Positions 34,569 to 52,400 of a stretch of DNA of 64,000 nt are shown in pieces. Below the pieces are notes generated by a model, which was not told where the DNA came from, made no database searches, and saw only the letters and a program-made list of their open reading frames with translations. The stretch is from Escallonia rubra (taxonomy: Eukaryota; Streptophyta; Magnoliopsida; Escalloniales; Escalloniaceae): assembly GCA_033065855.1 (NCBI GenBank), contig JAVXUO010003066.1:1-64000 (forward strand). The letters run 5' to 3'. Position 1 is the stretch's first letter, and each line of letters starts with the position of its first letter. A program made the position numbers and the translations under genes.

Positions 34569-37144
34569 TTACAAGAGTTTTCTTTTGCCAAGGGCTAAAG
34601 GTCGTAACAAGAAGAAGTTTCCAAACCAACAAGAGTAACTATCATTTTTTAGTTTTAACCGTGTTTTGCTAGAAGAGTAACGACGCAAATTATAATTGCA
34701 TTTTCGTTTATGAGGTACTGAGCAAGTAGAGATTTGTAAAGATTCTAAGAGCACTAATAAAGCCAAATAAAGAGATATATGGAGAATATAATTTGACAGA
34801 AATGATGGTATGAGGATATTTGAACCTGGCAGTTGTGAGGTATCATCAGGTGACAGAGAGCGTGACATTTTCCCCCGGTTGCTTGTCGTAAGAGATTCAG
34901 CAGTCATTTTAAGATGGAAATTGGTGTCATAATTATTAAGTCCATCCTCAGTATCACTTTCATCAGGAAACTCCGGAGCACGAAATTTTTTTGCGGTAAT
35001 TGGTTGAGAGATTTCTTTTGAAACAGCTTGGTGTAGAGCAGAAAGAGAAGATAAATCATTAACCTGTTGCAAAGGAGAATTCATCTGGGTGTGAATAATA
35101 GTTTCAGGTGAGATAGTAAGAGTGATATCATTGTGGATGTCCTCCATAGTCTTGTTCTTAGCTTTTTTGTCTATATCTTCCTGTAGGTTTGAGAGTTCCA
35201 CGACTTCCATGGAGATATTCAGAAAAGATGAAGCAGCAAGAGAAGCAAATGGTGATGTTCCAGTCCCAAAGGCTGAAATGCGTGTGGGCCTGGTCATGTT
35301 TGGGTCACGGCTTGGAGGGCACAACACGGGCTTCTGGTTCACAGCCCCAGACGAAGGACTTGGGTCAGGTGTAGTAACAATCTCTTTTCCTATTATAGTG
35401 GATGAGAAAATAAAAGGGGCCACCTGATGGGCCGGTAGCAGAGGAGGACTTTGGGCCGAAATGAGAGAGGGATCTAACATAGAAGGGGCCATCTGATGGG
35501 CCGGTATCATGAGAGGACTTTGGGCCAAAATGAGATAGGGATCCACTTGATGGCTTGTTGTCTTCGTTGGTAGGTTGGAAAGAGTTGGTGGAATTAAAAT
35601 CAAAGGAGATGGTGACTGTAGACTAGTCTGTCCATTATTAGGGGTCAAATTTGGTGTTAATTCCAGTATAGGATGTCCATCAGTAAAAGTCAAGAGATTA
35701 CTAGGATGTGTTTGAGAGGACAGGGCAGGCGCTGACTCTACTTGGTAGGTAGCTTCAGGGAGGGGAAATGGATTGGACTGTAAATCTTTTGCCACCAAAG
35801 AAGAGATTTCATCGAGTTTATTAAGAGGTTCAACTAACCATGTGTCTACTTTTGCACCATCAAGGGATGGCTCAGATAATGAGTGTATACTGTGATTGTC
35901 AGAGGAGTTAATGCCTTGGCTATGCGGTAACACAGATTCAATGGCAACCACCGGCGCATGTATTTCAGGCATTGGATTTCCGGCTAAAATTTCCAGAGAA
36001 TCTGAGCTGTGATATGGGAGGAGGTTGGCAGGAAACCATAGATGTTTCACTTGAGAGTTCCTCATATACGTTGATAATGTCTGTGTTTGATAAAGTAGGA
36101 TTTATTTCTACATCTAGATCCCAGTCCTCGGGATTAAAATCTGAGAGATTATCATCAAAATTTATATCCTGCATTGGATCAAATTCATGTGCTCTGTGGT
36201 TGGCATTATCCACAAAGGGGAGATTAGGAGCTTGCTCCATATAGTTCCAAACATCCAGAAAATTACCCACTTGTTGGATATCATCTAGATCCTCAATAGG
36301 TGCTTCCGAGGCAGCAGGTGACCCCGAATGAAGAGTTGTATTTGGTGTCACAAAATCTAAATCTTCACTGGAGGTAACTGAAGTAGCAAGGGAATAGGCA
36401 TCATACTCTTGAATAAGATGAGCACCAATATCATCAGTGGAAATAGTGATCCTGGAGGTGCGATTCCAATCAGAGTTAGGCAAAGCTCTAAGAGAAGAAG
36501 TAAACATTGGTTGCCCCAGAATGAAGAAAGTCTCATAATTTGCGGCTCCATGAAGATGTTCCGTTCGGCGAGTTAATGATTCCAGGGCTTCCACCAGTGA
36601 AGATTTGCAATTAATATTATTGAACTTTGATCCGAAAATAATCGGTGTTAGCCACAAGGCGCTCTGACCAATCCAGTTCAAGGAAACTTCCGGCTGCCCA
36701 TCCTATTTTTTCGGCTAGATAAGCATGATAGCAGTCACTAGGAATATGGGATACCTGCATCCAAAGATCTACAGTAGAAAAAGTGACAGATGCATAGATA
36801 ACATGAGATTGCCAGGATTGAAACATGAGGAGAGCTCCAAATATGTTCTAAGGCCCATAAGTGAGAATAAAATAAGCATCTTCAATCCAAGAAAAGTGAA
36901 AAAGAAAGACCGAAGGAGTTTTCTGGACCACTACAGGGCCACGAAGATTCCAGCATTCATTGATCCTGAGTTGTATTTTCCGTTGGGAAAAAACTTGTTG
37001 ATCTAGGAATTTACCAATTAACACATGTTGTTTGTTTTGTCTTGCTCCCCTGACAAGCTGGGTATCAAGAGAGACCAAATAAGAGCGTAAATCCACAAAC
37101 TCATTTTCAGGAAGATTACGGTCATGGTTTGATGGGTTTGACAT
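34569..37144 (-). pseudogene. LINE ORF1 (DUF4283 nucleic-acid-binding protein)
   Basis: Begins near 37144 (MSNPSNHDRNLPENEFVDL). The segment L-I-G-K-F-L..W-N-L-R-G-P-V-V-V..F-L-F-H-F is the DUF4283 pattern found at the N-terminus of plant L1 ORF1. The next frame (36617-36826) continues with V-T-F-S-T-V-D-L-W-M-Q-V and A-E-K-I-G. Then come long low-complexity Ser/Pro-rich frames (35965-36681, 34569-36065). A CCHC knuckle expected after DUF4283 is not visible. At least three shifts are present. Confidence 0.7.
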
Positions 37145-37390
37145 ATTGTAGATGGGATTAAAACTTCTAACTAGGGGAAAATTATTTATGCCAGATTGAA
37201 GTTAAAAAGGGCCAAAGGAAAGAGAGGGAATGATGGGGTTAGGTATATATTAAAAGCACAGGACGAAATAAACTGCAAAACTTCTAAGACAGATGCATTG
37301 GAAGGAGTAAATAAGAACATTGGAAGAGAGCAAAGAAAACCAGAGAGAGGATGGTTGTTCGACTCTTCACGCGCTAAAAAACTCAGACTT
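37145..37390 (-). other. LINE 5' untranslated region
   Basis: Lies between ORF1 and the point where Copia integrase sequence resumes. Plus-strand frames here have no domain. Confidence 0.5.
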
Positions 37391-38700
37391 GAAAAGTTAA
37401 TGCTAAAATATGCCTAAACTTGTGGGGTGAAGCTTTGCTCATTGAGTGTTGCATACATAATAAGGTGTCGTCCAAGAGAAATAATGTGAGCCCTTATGGA
37501 TTGTCTAAAGTGGAAAACCTAATCTTTCATATTCAGAAGAGTGTGGGAGTTTTGCATTCTATAGAACTCCAGATCCTAAAAGGACTAAGCTTGGACCAAG
37601 GCTATTAGAAGTGTGTTTGGGATATCCTGAAAATAACAAGGCAATATAGACTTCTTGATTTGGAGTCTAATGTGTAGTAGAATAAAATAATTTTTGTATT
37701 GATATAGAAATCATAAAGGATAATGCTCAAGAAAATAGTCCAACTAAACCTTTTAGATCAGAAATGCTACATAAAGTTCAATTTACTAAATCTAGAATTC
37801 AACATCAAAAATTTAGAAGAAGCATTAGAGCAACGAAAGAGAAGAAGTTATATCCAGATATTATTTCTTCCCAATGTATTGTGTTTGTCGTTGAAGATGA
37901 TAGGAAAAACTACATAATTAGCAAGTCACTCATAATGTTAAATTTAGAGGATGACCCTAAGTCATTTAGTGAGGCTAGGTCGTCATGGAGGGATGCATCC
38001 TTCCCAAAGGTTTGCAGCACTAGAGCAACGAAAGAGAAAGAGTTAAATTCAGATACTATTTCTTCCCAATCTATTGTGTTTGTTGTTGAAGGTGATAAGA
38101 AAAACTACATAATTAACAAGTCACTCATAGTGTTAAATTTAGAGGATGACCCTAAGTCATTTAGTGAGGCTAGGTCGTCATGGAGGGATGCATCCTTCCC
38201 AAAGGTTTGCATCATTCCCAAAGGTTGCAGTTCATGATGCATCCTTCCCAATGTTTTAAATCCATAGGGTATAAGTGGGGCTTTAGAAGGAACAATTGTT
38301 TTGACGGTTCTTTTTAAGTCTTTAAGGCTAGATTAGTGACCAAAGCGTTTAGACAGAAAGTAGGAATTGATTACTTCGAAACCTATGCACGAGTGACTTA
38401 TACAACTTCAATTAGAATTCTCATGGTTTTAACATTTATCATCATCTTTATACACCTCAAATGGATGTAGACGACCTGCTTCAATGGGGATTCGGTGAAG
38501 GAGTGTACATGGAGCAATCTGAGAGGCTTGTTTTACCTGGAAATGAAAAGAACGTGTAGAAGTTATTGAAGTCATTATACGAGCTTAAACAAGCAACTAA
38601 GCATGGCATGAGAAGTTTCATTCGATTATAGTATCTTTTGGATCCAGGCACAATAGTGTAGACAGTGTGTTTGTTCCACTGCTAATTATGGTGTATTAGT
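37391..38700 (+). pseudogene. Copia integrase end and reverse transcriptase remnant
   Basis: After the LINE, L-W-G-E-A-L-L-I..V-S-S-K-R-N-N-V-S-P-Y continues the integrase (37415-37500). Y-R-L-L-D-L-E-S-N-V follows near 37640. RT begins with L-E-D-D-P-K-S-F-S-E-A, then Y-K-W-G-F..A-R-L-V-T-K-A-F-R-Q-K-V-G-I-D-Y-F and M-E-Q-S-E-R-L-V-L-P-G-N-E-K (about 38270-38560). Stops are frequent. Confidence 0.65.
37827..38211 (+). repeat. 195-bp tandem duplication within Copia RT region
   Basis: 37827-38016 and 38022-38211 are near-identical (start AGAGCAACGAAAGAGAA, end AAAGGTTTGCA), 195 bp apart, exactly 65 codons. A partial third piece (CATCCTTCCCAA) is at 38241. The second copy keeps the frame. Confidence 0.85.
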
Positions 38701-38869
38701 TTGCTTGTATTTTATTTACATGCCACATGTTATCATTGGGTTAAATGAGACGAAGACTTAACTATCTTCCATGTTTAAAGCGAATGATTTTGGTGAACTG
38801 GATTCAATCTTAGGAATAAAAGTAAGAAAGCATAGTGGGGATAGGCTCTGAGCTAAGAGGTCAGTACAC

Positions 38870-38980
38870 CGTTTGATTCAACTTGAAGTTTGGACAAGCA
38901 AGAAACAAACTTGTATAGCTCATTCCACTATGAAATCCGATTTTACTGCTCCTGTAGCAAGTGGTAAGAAAGCATAATGG
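38870..38980 (+). pseudogene. Copia RNase H scrap
   Basis: W-T-S-K-K-Q-T-C-I-A-H-S-T-M-K-S-D-F matches the Copia RNase H W-x-S-K-K-Q-x-x-x-x-x-S-T-x-E-A-E-F segment. Glu is replaced by Lys. The RT-to-RNase H spacer is partly deleted. Confidence 0.65.
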
Positions 38981-38984
38981 TTGT

Positions 38985-39735
38985 ACCCAACACCAGACCC
39001 ACCACCCATCAACCGCCATATCTGCCGCCACTCAAACCGCCATCTCTTAATCACGATTCTCTCGTTTAGCTAGATTAAAACCTTAGATTCACAAAAACGT
39101 AAGTAAATGAATTTTGACATAACAATATGGTGTCTAGATAGATCTAAGGTTCTACTGTCAACCTCTTTTAAACAATATTTGCACTTACGGGTAGCAAGTC
39201 GGCGACAAGGAGAGGGACATGCAAATACCAAATCCGGGGGTGAAGTCGCAAGGGTGATTTAACGTTGTCGGTGCCGCCCTCATCGAGAAGCAGACGAATC
39301 GGTGGCTTGTTGATAGCGATGGTGCACGTGAAGGTGGTTGCAATGGTGTGATCTGTTATGTGTTGGGTGGTGGTTGTTCTTGAGTGGAACTCGACTATTG
39401 GTGCGGTAGAACAGTATGAAAGAGGGAGACGACGGTGCAGTGTCCGTGGTGGTTCGTGTAGTAGTTGAAGGTGGTTAGCGATGGTGCAATACTGGCTTGT
39501 GCAATGATGATGTGATGATCGATGTCATTTGCCAGAAGGGTGAAAGTAGGTGTTTAGAATGGACAATTCTCAATGAAACCCTAAATCTATTAAACTAGCG
39601 TGTTTTTTAAGCTCAAATATTCTGATGATTAAAAAGTAAGTTCTTATATTTGCAAATTTGGACCACATCGTGAGACACTAAAGCGTATGCGTACTTTTTA
39701 AATTAAAATCTAACAATTGAATTTTTTAAGATGTC
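38985..39735. other. Unassigned stretch before the Copia 3' LTR
   Basis: Starts CC-rich (CCACCACCCATCAACCGCC), then GGTGGT-rich. It replaces the RNase H end expected here, so it is probably a further insertion. No ends or coding frame could be fixed. Confidence 0.3.
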
Positions 39736-40180
39736 TGTTGTAATTATTTCTTCTTCTTTTTTCTTATGGTTGTGTTTATTCAAAACACACCTTAATTCAT
39801 GGTAATTATGTATTGCCTCCTGCGTTGTCTCTACCCTTGAAATTTTTGCCCCCTCTCAAATTCAGTAGCCAACAACACACTGCCTTCAAAGAAAATTCCA
39901 AGAGACATTTTAGAATTTGCCGTTTGCTTACTTCCACTAAAACTTTGTTGTATCCAAGAGTCACGGAAATGTCGTGACCTTTATATGCCGTTCGACAAAC
40001 TTTGTAACAATTCAATTAGCAATTCTATTCTCTTATTAAACCAAAAAAGAGAAAAGTTCATTTGTCTGCAACTCATCTGTAAAGTCGATTCCGATTGTAG
40101 ACAAACAAAATCTTAAAGAAAGCCATTACGCGCCTAAAGTCTCAAATTGTAATTTCATTCCCGCTGTTTTCAACGACTTT
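39736..40180 (+). repeat. 3' LTR of the Copia element
   Basis: Starts TGTTGTAATTATTTC and is collinear with 22344-22565 plus 23563-23680. Right edge approximate. Confidence 0.55.
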
Positions 40181-40856
40181 TGCTTACATCGCCTAATTAA
40201 GTGCCAAAAAAAATGGCCAAAGATGGCATTTTCTGTTGCTCGACAAGTTAAGAATGACTATATATTCAACCTACCACAAGGTGTCTAGGTTTTCATCTTG
40301 CATGTAGATATCCAGAGGGGTTCGGAAGAAAGGGCATAGAAAACCAGCAAAAACCAGAAGAGTAGACGATCAGCCATATAGACACGTTAAAGGGCGGAAT
40401 GGGGGGCATTCAAGGATCAGCACTTCATACTTATAATCAAAAGTAGGGCTCTATGTTTGCAGTACAATGAAAAGTAACTCATTGCACTTTGTAAAAGGTT
40501 AATGTTGAAGTATGGTGAAGTTAATGCATCCTACGGTAGCCTTTCACTGGGGGAGGGTGAATCACAACTTAAATTCGCATCAATAGACCAAATTACAGTT
40601 CATATCAATAGGAATTTGTCTACTGAAAGCTTATTCATGATCTGATGTACAAAGATCATGCCGTGGTCTAGTACACAAGCACAAGTATACCCTAAATGAT
40701 GAAAACGAACCACCACCGTCATTTTCTTCTAGTGAAATCGAAATTCAACTGAGCGGAGTTAATCTTACTTGGCTTTAAATGATCAGGCCGTGTATAATTC
40801 GCAATAAGGAATCGTTCCTTTCATTTTACGGGAACAGCACCGATCGGGATAGAACT

Positions 40857-47697
<6,841 letters not shown>

Positions 47698-47764
47698 CGT
47701 GTTTGGGTTTCAATGGAAGAAGGGGGTTGAAAAGTTGATTATACTTGAGCCATGGAATCCAAAA

Positions 47765-47780
47765 GGGCCATATATAAATG
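47765..47780 (-). promoter_or_regulatory. Candidate TATA element of the SCPL gene
   Basis: The minus strand reads CATTTATATATGG about 75 bp upstream of the start codon, a suitable place for a TATA box with a short 5' UTR. Confidence 0.35.
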
Positions 47781-48943
47781 GAGAAAAGGGAGGAATGATT
47801 GTTGCAAGTTAAGAAAAATGTATGTATGCACGCTTTGTTTGTTGTGCTGACTAACGGATGGAGGGATGAAGCTGCTGCTATTGGTGCGCTGACAAAAGCA
47901 ATGATGGGCTTATGTAACTACACACTCGAGAGAAGTGTTTTTCTTTTGGTTACGAGAATCAAACTTATTTCTATATCAAGCATGATGGCCTTTATATATG
48001 TAGCATTACTAGAAAATGGGACTCAAATTTATGACTTTGTTCTAAAATGTTAAAAGATGTGTTGTTGTACTGTCACTTTGGTTTAGCAACAAAAAAGTAT
48101 CTAAAGAGGTGTTTCCTTCAAAAATTTGTAATTTGTTTCTTGCCAAAATCATCGTATGTTCAAAAGTAAAAGTACCTCTACGAGGGTTTTTGAATTGATT
48201 ATGAAGTGATTTAACCTAATTTAGTTCGAATCAAATGAGATTGTTAGGTGCTTGACAAGAGCAAAAAACTGATTTTTAAATAATCTTCCGAGTCAAAGAA
48301 CCTCCTTACATCATAATTTCGGAAAACGATAATTGTCGATTACTTATTTTTCCTTAATCGGATTTGACTAAGTAAATTTCAATTTTAATTTCAAAGACAA
48401 TTAACTCAAACATTAAAGTTTTTTGTCATCTTTAAACATTAAAGCTGCTACTAACATTTTGTGCTCGTAAATTGTCATAAATTAAAGCTACTTTTGCTAA
48501 AATTAGCTTACATCTAATTTTGAAAACAGATTAAACTTGAATTTTTCATTCATACGTGAAAGATTAAAAAAAATTCATACATTGTCTTATATTAAAACTA
48601 GTTTTGATAAAAATATCCTAAATCTAATTTTAAAAAAAGAATATGTTTTAATCTAAACTTTGATTTTGATACTCAATATCATATAAAGGCTCCAAATTGG
48701 CCCTAATTGTGCTGCTAACGATTCTAGTACAGTGAATTTAATTATGTATACAGACACGCGCGCGCGTGTGATTCTTATATATATACAGAGGGCTGACTCC
48801 TGTGTAGCGCTGTATAAATTGTATTTTACCTAAATGATCTATGGCCATGTGCGCCACATCATTAACAAACGAGATCACTCTTTTTTTCTTTTGAAGACAC
48901 GCCAAACTGCCCTCTGAGGAGCGGTCTGTCCATGTTTGCATAA
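47781..48943. other. SCPL upstream region, AT-rich
   Basis: No gene recognised. Short frames at 47799-48053 and 48738-48941 are unsupported. A (CG)n patch ACGCGCGCGCGTG lies near 48757. Confidence 0.4.
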
Positions 48944-50180
48944 TGCCTCTTATAACGAACCGTCTCGAAAAGATTCTTAAACCCTTAAAAAGGGTCTACA
49001 ATTTTTAGGAGTCACTTTCTTATTTTATTTAAAAAAGTGAAATAAGAAAAATCTTAAAAATGAGTCTAAATGTCCAAAGGACTATTAATATATTGAAAAC
49101 AAAGAAATTGGTTCGAAAACTAAGTTATACGACGAGAAGATGTTAGGCACTCATTATCCCTTTTAATCTATTCTTCACTTCTATTGGTTTTTGGCCTTTT
49201 CAAAAATACACATGCAAAAAACAAACTCGGGTTCTAATACCATATTATTGGTTTGAATTCGACAGTAGGGGTCAAATAATCTACATATCTGGTCGGATAT
49301 GTTAGAATCAAAACCATTGTAGTTCAACGTGGACCCTACGGGAGGCGACCTACACTTCGATTTTAGACTCGAACTATGAAACGAAAATACTCTTTTTGAT
49401 AATTTTTGTATGATAAAAATGTGATTGGGAGGAAGGAAATTACTGGTAGACCGATCTACTAAACTAGCCTAGAAAGCAACAAAATGTACCTCGCGAGTGC
49501 ATTTACCTAGAAGATATGGGAAAACTTTGTGAAAGATCCACGATGCAAGTGACTTAAGAATACACAAATGAATATGAAGTGCTAGTTTCTCCTAAGAGAT
49601 CATATACCACTTCTGAGAGAAGTGGTATAAAAGCTTTAAGGAGAAAAAGTTGATCCCTGAAAATGTAGACCAAATGCTCTATTTATAGATGTTTGGGACA
49701 CTAGAATTGATGAAGACGGCCATTTCAATTTGTAATCTGGAGATAAAGTGGAATATTTGATGAAAATCACAAACTGAAACAAAGTCAATCGAAAACTGGC
49801 TAATTCATCCCATTAGTTTTTAATATATTTTTCTGAGTTTCGAGACATTATCTGCCCCTAATTCATAAATTATCTCTGATTTAACCAGATGGAATTAATC
49901 TCTTGCACTAAGGATAAATCACAAATAATCCTAAAAACTTCTAAGTAGATCACTCTTGATATATGGACTGGACTCTAATTGGACTGGATCGAGCCCACTT
50001 ACTGACATGACTGGACTGAACCGAATTAATGAATGAACTGGACTTGACTAATTAATGGACCAGATTAAATTAATTAAGTTTTAAAATATTATCAGGCCTA
50101 TACCCATAACAATAAACCTTAATTAATAATGAAGCCCAATAATTGTTTAATAAAGATAATTAGAAAATGGGGTATCTACA
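48944..50180 (-). repeat. LTR of Gypsy B
   Basis: Minus strand starts TGTAGATACCCCATTTTC and ends ..AGAGGCA. Homologous throughout to 11152-12456. The 5-mers outside (CATAA, GAGCT) do not match, which agrees with it being the 3' LTR of a rearranged element rather than a solo LTR. Confidence 0.75.
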
Positions 50181-50404
50181 GAGCTCCTCGATGATGAAGC
50201 GGGCGTGCGAACGAACATCACAAAAACAACACCTTTTTTAGTAAAAATACAAAAAAAGAGCACAATACGTGGACAGAATCGCGGATAATTCCGCAGATAT
50301 GAGGTCGAACCTTTAGAGGGCTTCCTACATATCCTAAGAAAAGGAATCAGACCAACGTAGTCTGGAATAAGAGATATTCCTTGAAAGCAGAAATAATAAG
50401 GACG

Positions 50405-51400
50405 ATGATTGATCAAAAATTTGTCTGTTATCGGATTCACCAAATCGATTTGCGTGGTCAACAGATAAAAACTTACAATAAGTTACATCTAGATACTGAA
50501 GCCATCAAATCAACTTGAATGATCATCTAGATAGGGAAAAAGAACAACTATGTCCGTTGCTAGAGCCACCAAATTGATTTGCATGGTTGATGGACGGAGC
50601 CTTATATCTAGATAGTGGAACCACTAAATCAATTGGGTTAATTACACTAGGCACCCTCAAGTTATCACTTTGTAGCGCTCTGCACCACAAAGTTTTTTTT
50701 CGCTATCTGTCACCCCAAATTTTCATAAGTGTGGCACCCAACACCCTCCGTCCAAATTCCGGCCAATAGCCTCACCGGATAAGTAATTTAACTTAAACAA
50801 GGGGGCATTTTGGTCAAAAAGATTGCAATGGGTTTGTCGATGCCGAAGGAGGGGCGCGGGGCGAGGGGGGAGAGAAGAGAAAGGAAGGCAGGGGACGAGG
50901 TCGGCGTCGCCGACGGGGGGAGGGGCTCTGCCGAAGGAGGGGGGACACCGGCGTGAGATGCCAGCGCAAGGGGGTTGGCGGCGCAATTAGGGTTTCTGTG
51001 ATGTTCCAAAAATGCCCTCCAAAGTTCAGCTTATTAATTTTTTTTTGCCGGAATTTGGACGGAGGGTGTTGGGTGCCACACTTATGAAAATTTGGGGTGA
51101 CAGATAGCGAAAAAAAACTTTGTGGTGCAGAGCGCTACAAAGTGATAACTTGAGGGTGCCTAGTGTAATTAACCCAAATCAATTTGCGTAGGCGTCTAGA
51201 TATATGAACAAGGGAATCTTGCCTGTTACCGGAGCCACCAAATCTATTTGGATGGTCGACAGTCAAGATGGAGGTATTGCCAGATGTCGGAGTCACTAAA
51301 TAGATTTAGGTGTCATCTAGAAATACGAAAAACAACTTCACCCATTACCGGAGCCACCAAATTGATTTGACGATCACCGGTCAAATGGTGATCTAATTGA
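50405..51400 (-). repeat. Minisatellite near the Gypsy B 3' LTR, split by MULE-2
   Basis: Units of about 60-65 bp built on GGAGCCACCAAATTGATTTG (plus-strand sense), seen near 50425, 50495, 50560, 50620, 51230, 51290 and 51350. MULE-2 landed in the unit at 50620. Confidence 0.7.
50635..51175. mobile_element. Mutator-like MITE with identical 129-bp inverted repeats (MULE-2)
   Basis: 50635-50763 and 51047-51175 are exact reverse complements as read, starting GGGTTAATTACACTAGGCAC and including an 8-T run. Exact 9-bp target duplication AAATCAATT lies at 50626-50634 and 51176-51184. The 283-bp centre has a GC-rich block (GCGGGGCGAGGGG). There is no coding. The end motif GGGYTAATTACAC is shared with MULE-1. 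Confidence 0.93.
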
Positions 51401-52400
51401 GTGCTTGAACCATTGCGTGCTCAAGCAGCAGATAGTTTGATGAAATCAGGACTTATATCTGAGAACTGAAGTGAATAAGGCCCTCAAACGGCTGGTTGCT
51501 CAGCTACGAGGATGAGAATTTTCAAAACAATCACTCAAAGATAGAGCCAACAATGTCCATGGACAATTGGTCGTTGAGTGCCAATATGCCAATTCTTTAT
51601 TTCAACTTGATATGTACAACATCATTGAAATGAGTATCAAATTCATAAGATCGTTTGATTTACCAACATAATGTGCAAGCACACACGCAAAAATCATGCA
51701 AAAGATTAAGGTGAACTTTTAGTCACGCAATTAGAGGGAAATAGACCCAGGTTGGTTAAATGTTTTGAAAAGAAGATTGATAAATTGCACATGTATAATT
51801 GTAATTGAAATTGACGAAGCAATAGACAGGTATGAGAAAAGACTTTTATTATTATTAAAACATAAAACTTACAGTAGAATTGAAGGTGAAGACAAAAGCA
51901 CACTTGGAATTACAAAGTAACACAAAACAGCACTCGAGATGACAGCATGAAGGGTTTACAAGAGAGCTTATCGAAAATTTCTAAACTGTCTAAAGCCTGC
52001 CTTCTAACAATGGAGAAGGACCTATTATATAGGCAAACAAGAACTAGGGTTAAAAAAGAACTTTGGTTACTTTTATTAAAGTAACCATAGTTTGTAGATG
52101 ATGTAGTCCGCGTGTCCTGGATATGTGGTGGAGTCGATCAAACCTGTAGCATAATCTTTTCTACTTTTATGCTTTTCATAAAGAAATCTTGCATTTGGCG
52201 TTTCTATAGTCTCCACATTGCATTTCATGCTTTTTCAAAAGTATTTCAGCACACCTTGCATCTACATCTTTTGCTTTCCAGCATATGTATGATTGTCTTT
52301 TCTTGAAAAAGTAGATTCCCATTTATAATGGGAGGAACTGTTCGATCTGTTTCAATTTTAAATCCCAAGGGAATGGATTCGGTTATGGAGCACTTTTGCT
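51401..52400. other. Degenerate 3' part of Gypsy B, unassigned
   Basis: RNase H and integrase would be expected here, but no motif is recognisable on the minus strand. Confidence 0.35.

Larger units (their letters stand above)
25420..37390 (-). mobile_element. L1-type plant LINE, full length but broken, with two nested hATs
   Basis: The 3' end is at the low coordinate, where a poly-T run (25420-25428; poly-A on the minus strand) follows GAAATGGTTAA of Copia. The 5' end is near 37390, where Copia resumes with GAAAAGTTAA, so an imperfect target duplication of about 10 bp is visible. Without the two hATs (26894-28160, 31171-34427) the element is about 7.4 kb. It has a 5' UTR, ORF1 (DUF4283), and ORF2 (endonuclease, RT, zf-RVT, RNase H). 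Several stops and shifts make it inactive. Confidence 0.85.
22344..40180 (+). mobile_element. Degenerate Ty1/Copia retrotransposon split by nested insertions
   Basis: Order on the plus strand: 5' LTR (22344 to about 23680, with a MULE inside), gag, zinc knuckle, protease, GAG-pre-integrase, integrase start (to 25419), then a LINE insertion (25420-37390). After it come the integrase end and RT (37391-38700), an RNase H scrap (about 38880-38970), an unassigned stretch, and the 3' LTR (39736 to about 40180). All coding parts carry stops and shifts. Gag-PR-IN-RT-RH order identifies Copia. The two LTRs are clearly homologous but diverged, so this is the oldest layer of the stack. Confidence 0.75.

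Noticed and set aside
48944..50180. Solo LTR with target duplication
   Set aside because: Outer 5-mers differ and pol/gag of the same orientation lie upstream, so it is the 3' LTR of Gypsy B.
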